Shown here in pieces: positions 27,521 through 35,330 of a stretch of DNA of 64,000 nucleotides. A program made the position numbers and the translations under genes. The stretch comes from Pedobacter kyonggii (GTDB lineage Bacteria; Bacteroidota; Bacteroidia; Sphingobacteriales; Sphingobacteriaceae). The stretch is taken from assembly GCF_004310665.1 (NCBI RefSeq), contig NZ_SIXF01000002.1, positions 1 to 64,000 of the forward strand. The letters run 5' to 3'. The notes under the pieces are model-generated. The model saw only the letters and a list, made by a program, of their open reading frames with translations. It did not search any database and had not been told where the DNA came from. The number at the start of each line of letters is the position of its first letter. Position 1 is the first letter of the stretch.

Positions 27521-28623
27521 GTGAAGAGCTTTTACTGCGTACGACAGTTAGGGTGTCTGTTGTGAAAGAAGGTACTCCCCTCAGTAGAGGAAGCGGTATC
27601 TTGGTTAGAACAGCGAATGGGTTTTTGGTTTTCACTGCTTATCACTGTGTTTTTGGTGATGAAGACCAGTTTATCGATACTCCGATCGACTGGATTTGCA
27701 TTGAGTCACAGTCTTCCTATAATGCTGATTTTGTAAAAATTGAAGTTCAAGGTATTCTTGATTCACATAAGGAAGAAGACTGGGCTGTATTAAATGTAGG
27801 TTTTAAAAATGAAGATAATCTTTTTCCTGAAATCCTTAATGTAAAAAACTTTCAGACGGATACCCCGGTAAGCTTTAAGGGATTTCAGGCAATAAGCCCT
27901 GATCAAGGGCGAACTTTTAAGGCCAGGGTTCTTGATGGAACATCGAATAAAGAATTCCGGATAACTCTCGCAAAAAACGATACATTTAAAGGAGGTGCAG
28001 ATGATGCAAGAGGCTTGTCTGGAAGCGGTGCATTTATTATAAGAGAAGGACGACTGTACTTTATCGGAATTCTTAAAAGTGTTAACGGTGAAGATGCAGC
28101 AAACAACGATATAAAGTGCTGTCCAGTTTGCTGCATCGATAAATACATAGATTTTAACATTTCGGATATTGCTGAAGACGCTTCATTTGATGAATGGGGA
28201 AGGAATAAATTTGGAGAAATCACTCCATCGGACGTTAGGGACCTTCTTGAAAAAATAACTGCCGTGAACCCGGAGATATCGCAGTTGCGAATAAATCAAT
28301 ACTGTCGCGAATTGGCCCTTGGTAAAGATGAGCTTTCATTCTTTCAGGAAAGAGATCTCAGCGCAATAAAATATAGGGTGTTTGAGGCGTGCCAAAGTGA
28401 ACTTATAGATTTTGTAGAAACAAATGGTAATACCCAGATGTTGGTCGAAGACATTAACGCGTTGATTGACAGATTTACAAAAAAGGCAATAGAGATCATC
28501 AAAGTTAAATCTCAGCGGTTTAAGTATCCAGTTCTTGATGATGACCTTTTTAGAAAGATTATTCTTGAATTGATAAACGATTGCTATCTGTCATTTGATA
28601 AGGAGGGAGTTTATGCAGAATAA
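27517..28623 (+). CDS. Trypsin-like serine protease with a helical C-terminal domain (effector candidate)
   Basis: 368 residues from the ATG at 27517, which overlaps the MBL stop. The N-terminal half is a chymotrypsin-fold protease with an intact triad: His43 in FTAYHCVF, Asp near 88 in EEDWAVLNVG and Ser near 168 in GLSGSGAF. A Cys-rich strand (CCPVCCID) follows near residue 205. The last 130 residues are helical (AVNPEISQLRINQYCRELAL to the end) and resemble the C-terminal docking domains carried by effectors of ABC-three-component systems. No signal peptide, so cytoplasmic. The last 11 bases overlap the next gene, whose Shine-Dalgarno sequence lies inside this one. Probably activated by the partner ATPase; this is inferred. 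Confidence 0.88.
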   Translation: MSEELLLRTTVRVSVVKEGTPLSRGSGILVRTANGFLVFTAYHCVFGDEDQFIDTPIDWICIESQSSYNADFVKIEVQGILDSHKEEDWAVLNVGFKNEDNLFPEILNVKNFQTDTPVSFKGFQAISPDQGRTFKARVLDGTSNKEFRITLAKNDTFKGGADDARGLSGSGAFIIREGRLYFIGILKSVNGEDAANNDIKCCPVCCIDKYIDFNISDIAEDASFDEWGRNKFGEITPSDVRDLLEKITAVNPEISQLRINQYCRELALGKDELSFFQERDLSAIKYRVFEACQSELIDFVETNGNTQMLVEDINALIDRFTKKAIEIIKVKSQRFKYPVLDDDLFRKIILELINDCYLSFDKEGVYAE

Positions 28624-29113
28624 GAATGCGGCAAAAAAAAGACTGATGTTCATCCAAAAGGAGGACTACAATTTTTTGGCATATAACACTATTATTCTTT
28701 TATATACACTAGGTTGCACAGATGAAGCAAAAAAATTCCGGGACTTTAGAAAGATCGCTTACCTGATCGATTTTATAAATGAGGGAGGTGAACCAGAACT
28801 TTACGACCAACGTCAGCTTGCCCAGATATATTCACGTGCTCAGATCAAAAAAAAGTTGCTCCACCATCTGATGATAGTGCTTAAAAATAAGAAATACATA
28901 GGTGTTTCTGTAAATACAACTTACCGTAGTATTGATCTATGGCTTAATAAAGCTAATATTCCAGAAAGTTTTCTAGATAAGTCATTTTTTGAAAAAGAAA
29001 TTTTTAATATAATGCAGCTTAAGAAACAGGCACCCTCTCTTAAGACAGTTGCTATCAAGACCCTTGCCAATAATATTTTTACAAAAAATAACGTACTCAC
29101 ATGGGAAGTTTAG
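28613..29113 (+). CDS. Small middle component of the ABC-three-component-like system
   Basis: 166 residues. The ATG at 28613 is preceded by AAGGAGGGA, an unusually good ribosome site for this genome, so I prefer it to the TTG six codons earlier. No enzyme motif is visible. The chain is helical with a winged-helix look in its second half (AQIKKKLLHHLMIVLKNKKYIGV) and the start FIQKEDYNFLAYNTIILLYTLG. Size, position between effector and ATPase, and overlap with both (11 and 13 bases) match the middle component that defines ABC-three-component systems, thought to bridge effector and ATPase. The family call is by context as much as by sequence. Confidence 0.7.
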   Translation: MQNKNAAKKRLMFIQKEDYNFLAYNTIILLYTLGCTDEAKKFRDFRKIAYLIDFINEGGEPELYDQRQLAQIYSRAQIKKKLLHHLMIVLKNKKYIGVSVNTTYRSIDLWLNKANIPESFLDKSFFEKEIFNIMQLKKQAPSLKTVAIKTLANNIFTKNNVLTWEV

Positions 29114-31026
29114 TAATTACTCGGGTCAGATATTCTGGAAATAAATATTTTTATGATTCTCCTGTACTAACACCAGGAATAAATATTATAGTTGGGGACA
29201 ACGGCTCTGGAAAAAGTACCTTTACCTATTTTATTGAATATGCATTCGGCGGAAAGGTCAAGCCCTTTACTGGGGACGATGGAGGAGGAAGGTATTCCCT
29301 AATTTTAGAGGATTCAAACAATTATGTCCTAGTGGATTTTAGCATCAATGGGGTTGGATATTCAATCAAGCGGTTTATCGACACTCAGGAAATTTTTGTT
29401 GATGAAGCAAGTGGAACCCGTGCTTTAGCAGTTAGTAGGCAATCAGCTCCGTATATTTTTTCAGACTGGCTTTTAGAAAAATTGAACATACCGGTCTTTG
29501 AATTGAATATGGGCGCTACGCACTGGTACTTTAACTTCACTGATTTATTCCGACTTCTGAACTATGATCAGAACACGGAAACCAGAAAAATATTCAAGGC
29601 TCCGGTTGCAGAAAATTTCGTTGCTGACTCTACAGTAATCAGAAAATCGATTTTTGAAATTTTGCTTGGAATGTCATCGGCAGAATATTTCAAAAAATTG
29701 GATGAGGCGAAGGCGGCACTTAAGAAAAGAGATGATGCAAAGGCACTTCTGGATAATTTTATTGCGCATAATGATATTGACTATGTAGATAATGATGTGC
29801 TTGCCAATAAAAAAGAGGACCTTGAACACTTACTTGAAAATTTAGAGTCGGAAAGGAATTCTTATCTAAAAAGAAATTCAACTGTTGACGACAAAATTGG
29901 TGAACTCTCGGAAATACAGGAAAATCTTCTCAATCTTGAACTTGAAGCATCAAAGGACAGAATCGATATTGTCAATCTGAGTAGTGAAAGGTCAAGGGTT
30001 AACAGGCTCCACGATGGCCTTCTTCAAGAGATATCGCAGATTGAAAAAATCATCTTTACACATGACAAATTGGATTTGTTTTCAATGGAGATATGTCCTT
30101 TCTGTATGACCGACAAGAAACACATAGAAAAAGGTTTCTGTATATGTGGCTCAAAGTTTCAAGACGATGATTATGAGAAGTTTGTTTATGATTCTAGTGA
30201 ATATAAGGATATATTGAGCCATAAGAAGAAGAGTATAAGTGCTATAACACTTGCTAAGGAAACTTATGATGAGGATATAGACAAACTGGATAAAAAAATC
30301 GCGAAAAATACAGAACTTATTACTGAGTTTACGGCAAGACTAAAGAATGTTATCAGTACTGCTGAGTTTGCGGGAAATTCTACCGTTGTAGATGAGCTGA
30401 ATGACAGAATCATAAACATTAGGGAAGAGCTTTTTGATGTTGTAAACTCACTCAAAGTAAGTGTGATAGAGCAGCGGTTGAAAGACGATTATCTTGAAAA
30501 AAACAAGATATTTGGTTTTGCACAGGGCAGCTTTAACAAAGCTAAGATAGAGTTCGAAAACAATAATAGAGATACTATAACGGCCTTTAATGAGGTTTAT
30601 AGTCAACTATTGGCTGCATCGTCATATAAGAGCAAAAAGGCTGAGATCGACGAAGACTATATGCCTTTTATTGATGAAGGAGAATATAAAGCAAACAGTA
30701 GCGAGGTGCCAAAAAGACTTATGTATTATTTTACTATTCTTAGCCTTTCTTTGAAACTTGATTCCGTAAAGCACCCGAGGTTCTTACTGATCGATACACC
30801 AGAAGATTCAGGCATTGACACTGACCACCTTAACCAGAATCTTGAACTTCTTGACATGGCGATTGACCTAGCGAAGGATGAAAAAGGCTTTGTTAAGGAT
30901 TATCAGGTGATTCTGACAACTGGTTATGGAAGACTCCCTGCCCAGTATGAGAAATATGTAGTTGAAAAATTTATGGAAAAGGAAGGCAATTTTATCTTAA
31001 AACCGAAAACTCAAGACATATCCTGA
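29101..31026 (+). CDS. SMC/RecN-like ABC ATPase of the three-component system
   Basis: 641 residues, ATG at 29101. N-terminal Walker A GDNGSGKST at residues 32-40 after a beta-strand pair; a Q-loop-like region; two long coiled-coil arms (about 195-325 and 360-500); at the tip four cysteines in CPFC...CICG near residues 330-350, a zinc-hook-like element; C-terminal Walker B RFLLIDTPED near 560, and a late H-loop-equivalent QVILTTGYGRLP. This is the layout of SMC-type ATPases that bind nucleic acid, here with a short arm. It is the last gene of the four-gene operon. In such systems the ATPase is thought to be the sensor that releases the effector on detecting invader DNA. Not part of a transporter: no membrane helices. 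Confidence 0.9.
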   Translation: MGSLVITRVRYSGNKYFYDSPVLTPGINIIVGDNGSGKSTFTYFIEYAFGGKVKPFTGDDGGGRYSLILEDSNNYVLVDFSINGVGYSIKRFIDTQEIFVDEASGTRALAVSRQSAPYIFSDWLLEKLNIPVFELNMGATHWYFNFTDLFRLLNYDQNTETRKIFKAPVAENFVADSTVIRKSIFEILLGMSSAEYFKKLDEAKAALKKRDDAKALLDNFIAHNDIDYVDNDVLANKKEDLEHLLENLESERNSYLKRNSTVDDKIGELSEIQENLLNLELEASKDRIDIVNLSSERSRVNRLHDGLLQEISQIEKIIFTHDKLDLFSMEICPFCMTDKKHIEKGFCICGSKFQDDDYEKFVYDSSEYKDILSHKKKSISAITLAKETYDEDIDKLDKKIAKNTELITEFTARLKNVISTAEFAGNSTVVDELNDRIINIREELFDVVNSLKVSVIEQRLKDDYLEKNKIFGFAQGSFNKAKIEFENNNRDTITAFNEVYSQLLAASSYKSKKAEIDEDYMPFIDEGEYKANSSEVPKRLMYYFTILSLSLKLDSVKHPRFLLIDTPEDSGIDTDHLNQNLELLDMAIDLAKDEKGFVKDYQVILTTGYGRLPAQYEKYVVEKFMEKEGNFILKPKTQDIS

Positions 31027-31125
31027 TTTACATTCTGAGAATGTTACTAAAAAACAACTGATTTTTCCCAGCTCGGCTGTATTGGTTTTTCATCCTCCAA
31101 TCTTTGGACATCGAAAATGTTAAAG

Positions 31126-31290
31126 ATGAAAAACACTAAGATCAAAACCATCAACGGCCATATTTTTCACGGCAGGCCACACCTCAAAATCAAACGCATC
31201 AAAGTGAATCCCCGTCACCGGATCAGGCAAGCGCTTAGGGCGTGTATGCCTTTCTTTCATCTCAGATCTCAATCACAGGAAGAACAGTAA
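31126..31290 (+). CDS. Small basic protein upstream of the mobilisation genes
   Basis: 54 residues starting MKNTKIKTINGHIFHGRP and ending with a Gln/Glu-rich tail; His, Lys and Arg dominate the first 40 residues. No domain is recognised. The ATG follows a weak AAAGATG context. It lies just after the ABC-type operon and just before the presumed oriT and mobilisation genes, where small basic proteins are often found. It may also be chance; the basic composition and complete frame are the only support. Confidence 0.3.
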   Translation: MKNTKIKTINGHIFHGRPHLKIKRIKVNPRHRIRQALRACMPFFHLRSQSQEEQ

Positions 31291-31342
31291 TCCATCAGAA
31301 AATACATGTGGGTAAGGTGCTTTTGGCAAACTCGGGTTCGCA

Positions 31343-31417
31343 GCAAGATGGATTTTTGTGGGACAAAAATATCTTGCCATCCTAACGGCTGGAGGCTTAC
31401 TCGGAACTCGTAAGCCT
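31343..31417. other. Candidate origin of transfer (oriT): two hairpins next to mobilisation genes
   Basis: First hairpin 31343-31377: GCAAGAT and TTTTTGT pair with ACAAAAA and ATCTTGC across a GGG loop. Second hairpin 31393-31417: AGGCTTAC pairs perfectly with GTAAGCCT around TCGGAACTC. Both sit within 90 bases upstream of the DNA-binding accessory and relaxase genes, the usual position of oriT in mobilisable elements. The nick site is not identified. Confidence 0.5.
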
Positions 31418-31432
31418 TAAAGCGATCATAAA

Positions 31433-31870
31433 ATGCCAAGACCCAAGATCAAAAAAGAGGAAGAAAAACTCAAGCACTACATCCGCATCAGGGTAGATGA
31501 ACAGACCCTCAAACGGTTAGATAAAATGCAGAAAAGCAGTGACTGCAAAGGCATTTCACAATTGGCAAGAAAGATCCTGATGGAGGAGCCCGTGCAGATT
31601 TTTCACAGGGACATTTCGATGAATGGGCCGATGGAAGAACTGGCCATGATTAGAAAAGAAATCAGGTCCATTGGCATTAACATCAACCAGCAGACCTACC
31701 ATTTTCATACCAGCCAGAGAAAAGCTGCGAGGATGTTTTATGTGGAGCGGACAAAAGAGTTATATGAAAAGATCGAAATCAAAATTGAGAGGTTACTGGA
31801 GATCACGGATAAACTAGCAGGGAAGTGGTTGCAAAAATCGTCAGCGGAAAAAGCATCAGGGGGATCCTGA
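31433..31870 (+). CDS. Mobilisation accessory protein (relaxosome DNA-binding protein)
   Basis: 145 residues. A ribbon-helix-helix-like N-terminus (YIRIRVDEQTLKRLDKMQ, SQLARKILM) is followed by a long helix (MEELAMIRKEIRSIGININQ) with the motif GININQ seen in MobC-type relaxosome accessory proteins. Such proteins bind oriT and help the relaxase nick. Role in Bacteroidota: often named MobA in the mobA-mobB-mobC order, where the relaxase is MobB and the coupling protein MobC. The relaxase gene overlaps its 3' end by 46 bases. It directly follows the candidate oriT. Confidence 0.82.
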   Translation: MPRPKIKKEEEKLKHYIRIRVDEQTLKRLDKMQKSSDCKGISQLARKILMEEPVQIFHRDISMNGPMEELAMIRKEIRSIGININQQTYHFHTSQRKAARMFYVERTKELYEKIEIKIERLLEITDKLAGKWLQKSSAEKASGGS

Positions 31871-33072
31871 TCTATAACGAGAATAAGGTCGAAAAGGGAG
31901 AAGCGATACTTTTTATGGCCAGTGCTTTTGCTGGGGATATTGATAGACTCAGCCTCGCGCAAAAGGCAGAGCGTTTTAATAAACGCACGATGCTGAACCC
32001 ATCGGTCAAAACCAATGCGTTGCACATTACATTGAATTTCCACCCATCGGACCAATTGGACAGTGAAAAGCTACAATGCATTGTTTCAGCATACATGGAG
32101 CAGATCGGTTTTGGCGAACAACCCTTCCTGGTTTACCTGCATGAGGATACCCACCATCCGCACGTACATATCGCCACAACGAATATCAGATCAGATGGCA
32201 GCAGGATCGATATCCACGGCATCGGTTACAGATTATCGGAACAGGCAAGGAAATCCATTGAGCAGAAATATGACCTGACGGTTGCCGAGGGTAGGTCGCT
32301 GGATAATTTCCCAAAGATTAAACCGGCTGTTTATGGGGAAGGGCCAACGAAAAAGACCATCAGTAATATCGTTACTGCGGTGATGAAGCAGTACAGGTAC
32401 AGCTCTTTTCCAGAGTTCAATGCTGCATTAAAGGCTTTTAATATTACCACGGATAGGGGAGCCGAAGATTCGGTGATGTACCAGAAGCGTGGTCTGATTT
32501 ATTCCATCCTAGATGATAATGACAATAAGGTTGGCATTCCGTTAAAGGCCAGTGCAATCTATGCCAAACCAACTTTGGATAATCTGGAGAAGCGCTTTGA
32601 TAAAAACACCAAAGATCGGAAAGTTTTCAGGGAAGAATTGAGGGATAAGATTGATGGGGTATTTAATGGCTATCAGTCCATTACGAGAACAGGATTTGAA
32701 TTGGCTTTACAAGAGATTGGGGTAACTGCTGATTTTAGAAGAAACGAGCAGGGCAGGATTTATGGGGTCACTTTTATTGACCATGGGACAAAATCGGTAT
32801 TCAATGGCAGTGACCTTGGAAAGGCCTATAGCGCGGCTGCCCTCACAAGGGCTTTTGGGGAACGTGATATTCTGGTAGCACAGCTCGACAAAACATTGGA
32901 GAAAACGCCAGGCAAACATTTCACTTATAAAGATAGCACTGAAAAAAGCCATTTAGAAATGACTCAAAAGACAGGTTACCTCGATATGGTACTATCCAGA
33001 TCTGACCAGGGTTTTATGCAGCCAACGATAAAAAAGAAAAAACGCAGAAAAAAATTACAGCAAAATTTATAG
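31825..33072 (+). CDS. Relaxase (MobP-like mobilisation nuclease)
   Basis: 415 residues, starting with GTG at 31825 (the protein opens VAKIVSGKSIRGILIYNENK, the usual opening of these relaxases, so the overlap with the previous gene is real). The catalytic Tyr is the one in LIYNENK near residue 17; the three-histidine metal motif is HEDTHHPHVHIATTNI near 105-120, preceded by NALHITLNFHPSD. The middle region carries SSFPEFNAALKAFNITTDRG, also typical. It nicks oriT and stays bound to the transferred strand. The C-terminus is basic (KKKKRRKKLQQNL). Followed four bases later by the coupling-protein gene. Confidence 0.93.
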   Translation: MVAKIVSGKSIRGILIYNENKVEKGEAILFMASAFAGDIDRLSLAQKAERFNKRTMLNPSVKTNALHITLNFHPSDQLDSEKLQCIVSAYMEQIGFGEQPFLVYLHEDTHHPHVHIATTNIRSDGSRIDIHGIGYRLSEQARKSIEQKYDLTVAEGRSLDNFPKIKPAVYGEGPTKKTISNIVTAVMKQYRYSSFPEFNAALKAFNITTDRGAEDSVMYQKRGLIYSILDDNDNKVGIPLKASAIYAKPTLDNLEKRFDKNTKDRKVFREELRDKIDGVFNGYQSITRTGFELALQEIGVTADFRRNEQGRIYGVTFIDHGTKSVFNGSDLGKAYSAAALTRAFGERDILVAQLDKTLEKTPGKHFTYKDSTEKSHLEMTQKTGYLDMVLSRSDQGFMQPTIKKKKRRKKLQQNL

Positions 33073-33075
33073 CCT

Positions 33076-35163
33076 ATGAATACAGGGGAAGATACGCAGG
33101 GGCTGCGAAAGATATTGGATATGACTAGGCTGATCAGTCTGGTGATCCTTTGCATGCACATTTATATTTATGGTTACCAGGCTTTCAGGGAATGGGGATT
33201 GAGCACCCTGATTACAGACCGTTTGTTTTTGAATTTTGCCAAACTGGAGATGTTCCGGCATCCGCTATTGACCAAGGCTGTGGTACTGCTTTTTTTGGGT
33301 ATCTCACTGATCGGGGCTAAGGGTAAAAAATCGGAAGAGCTGAAGTTAAAGCCGATTCTTCTACAGATTGTTATTGGGTTAATGGTTTATTTTTCAAGTG
33401 GGATCTGTTTCCTGTTCCATTTTCCACCGGATGTTTTTGTCTGTCTTTATATTGCGTTTCTTGTTGCGGGATACCTGTTGCTTTTAAAAGGCGGTACTGA
33501 ACTTTCGAGGCTGATCAAAGACAGTATGCAAAAAGACATATTCAATAGCAAAAACGAAACTTTTCCGCAAGAGGAAAGGCTGCTGGAAAACGAATATTCT
33601 TTTAACCTCCCAACAAAATACCACCTAAGGGGAGAGGTGAGGGATGGCTGGATCAACTGTGTGAACCCCTTTAGAAGCGTTTTGGTATCGGGCTCTGGTG
33701 GTGCGGGTAAAACCTATTTTGTGATCCGCCATATCATTGATCAGCAGATCAAAAAGGGTTTTTGCCTGTTTTTATATGATTTTAAATTCGATGACCTGAC
33801 CAAGATGGCCTATAATAAGTTACTGAAATACCAGCAGAATTATAAGGTCATCCCATCATTTTACATCATCAATTTTGAGGATCTTAACCGTACGCATCGG
33901 TGTAATCCCTTGAACCCGCAGGCTATGGAGGACATTACCGATGCGACCGAGGCCAGCCGTACGATCATGATGGGCCTGAACCGGGACTGGTTGAAAAAAC
34001 AGGGGGACTTTTTTGTGGAATCACCGATCAATTTTTTAACGGCTATTATCTGGTATTTACGCAAATACGAAAATGGGAAGTATTGCACTTTGCCCCATGT
34101 GATCGAGCTGATGCAGGCGGATTATGATCCGCTGTTTGCGGTATTGCAGCAGCAGGAAGAGATCAAGGTGCTGATCAATCCTTTTATCTCGGCGCTTCAG
34201 AACAATGCCCAGGCGCAGCTTGAGGGACAGATTGCCTCGGCCAAGATCGGTCTGGCAAGGTTGGCATCGCCACAGCTGTATTACGTGCTGACAGGAAACG
34301 ATTTTACGCTGGATATCAATAATCCGGACGAGCCCAAGATTGTATGCATGGGCAACAATCCGCAGAAGATCGATACTTATGGTGCGGTGCTTTCACTGTA
34401 TGTGAACAGGATGCTGAAACAGATCAATAAAAAAGGGAAAAGCAAATGCAGCCTGATCTTCGATGAATATCCTACGCTGGTGGCCAATCTGATCACCACG
34501 ATTTCGACGGGCAGGTCGAACCTGATTTCCTGTACGCTGGGGATCCAGAGCATTGAACAGGTGAAAAAGGAGTATGGTGCGGAACAGGCGGAAATCATTT
34601 TGGGGATCTGCGCCAATATCATCAGTGGGCAGGTTTCTGGCGACAGTGCGAAAAAATTCGCGGAAACTTTTGGGAAGATTATGCAGGATCGGCAGAGCAT
34701 GAGCATCAATAGTTCGGATATTTCCATTTCTAAATCAACACAGATGGATTATGCGGTTCCTGCATCCAAGATTGCTACTTTTTCATCGGGTGAGTTTGCG
34801 GGGATCGTGGCAGATAGTCCGAATGAGAAGATCAAGCTGAAGATGTTCCATGGGGAGATACAGAATGATCATGAGGCTATTGGCAGGGAAGAGGCAGGTT
34901 ATGTGCCGATCCCGGTAGTGGCTAATGTTACAGAGAGTGATGTGGAGGAGAATTATAAAAGGGTTAAAAAAGAGGTGGCGGATCTGGTTAGAGGTGAATT
35001 GAAAAAGATAGCGGATTTAAATAGGGATAGTATGCCGGAAGAAGATCAGCCGGAGGGTGTAGGGAAGAGGCAGCGTGAGAGAAAGATAAAGGGAAATAGG
35101 GCTGCGGTTAAGCGTAACGGGAGAAATGTTAAAGACGAACCAATTAAGTCGGTTTCGATGTGA
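33076..35163 (+). CDS. Type IV coupling protein (TraG/VirD4-like)
   Basis: 695 residues. Four hydrophobic segments fill the first 145 residues (e.g. LISLVILCMHIYIYGY, VVLLFLGISLIGA, VFVCLYIAFLVAGYLLLL). The ATPase domain follows with Walker A VSGSGGAGKTYF near residue 204, FLYDFKFDDLT, Walker B CSLIFDEYPTLV near 455 and the sensor region FSSGEFAGIVADSP. It is the hexameric inner-membrane motor that links relaxosome to a secretion channel. No such channel genes follow, so the element probably depends on a helper. The tail is basic and low in complexity. Confidence 0.92.
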   Translation: MNTGEDTQGLRKILDMTRLISLVILCMHIYIYGYQAFREWGLSTLITDRLFLNFAKLEMFRHPLLTKAVVLLFLGISLIGAKGKKSEELKLKPILLQIVIGLMVYFSSGICFLFHFPPDVFVCLYIAFLVAGYLLLLKGGTELSRLIKDSMQKDIFNSKNETFPQEERLLENEYSFNLPTKYHLRGEVRDGWINCVNPFRSVLVSGSGGAGKTYFVIRHIIDQQIKKGFCLFLYDFKFDDLTKMAYNKLLKYQQNYKVIPSFYIINFEDLNRTHRCNPLNPQAMEDITDATEASRTIMMGLNRDWLKKQGDFFVESPINFLTAIIWYLRKYENGKYCTLPHVIELMQADYDPLFAVLQQQEEIKVLINPFISALQNNAQAQLEGQIASAKIGLARLASPQLYYVLTGNDFTLDINNPDEPKIVCMGNNPQKIDTYGAVLSLYVNRMLKQINKKGKSKCSLIFDEYPTLVANLITTISTGRSNLISCTLGIQSIEQVKKEYGAEQAEIILGICANIISGQVSGDSAKKFAETFGKIMQDRQSMSINSSDISISKSTQMDYAVPASKIATFSSGEFAGIVADSPNEKIKLKMFHGEIQNDHEAIGREEAGYVPIPVVANVTESDVEENYKRVKKEVADLVRGELKKIADLNRDSMPEEDQPEGVGKRQRERKIKGNRAAVKRNGRNVKDEPIKSVSM

Positions 35164-35275
35164 GCGTTTGTGATTAATGATATTCTATAAATGCTAGTAA
35201 ATGCATTTACCATATTCAAATATTGGTATTCAAAGACATCTAATTGGTATTATTGACATAAACGTTTTGTCAGAA

Positions 35276-35305
35276 AACAGCCTGTTGATTATAAAGCAGG
35301 CCGTT
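35276..35305. terminator. Hairpin between convergent genes
   Basis: AACAGCCTG pairs with CAGGCCGTT (one mismatch) around TTGATTATAAAG. ATCTTTTCTT follows on the plus strand and TTTTCTGAC on the minus strand. It sits between the coupling-protein gene and the convergent P-loop ATPase gene. Confidence 0.5.
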
Positions 35306-35330
35306 ATCTTTTCTTGAAATAATCTATAGG

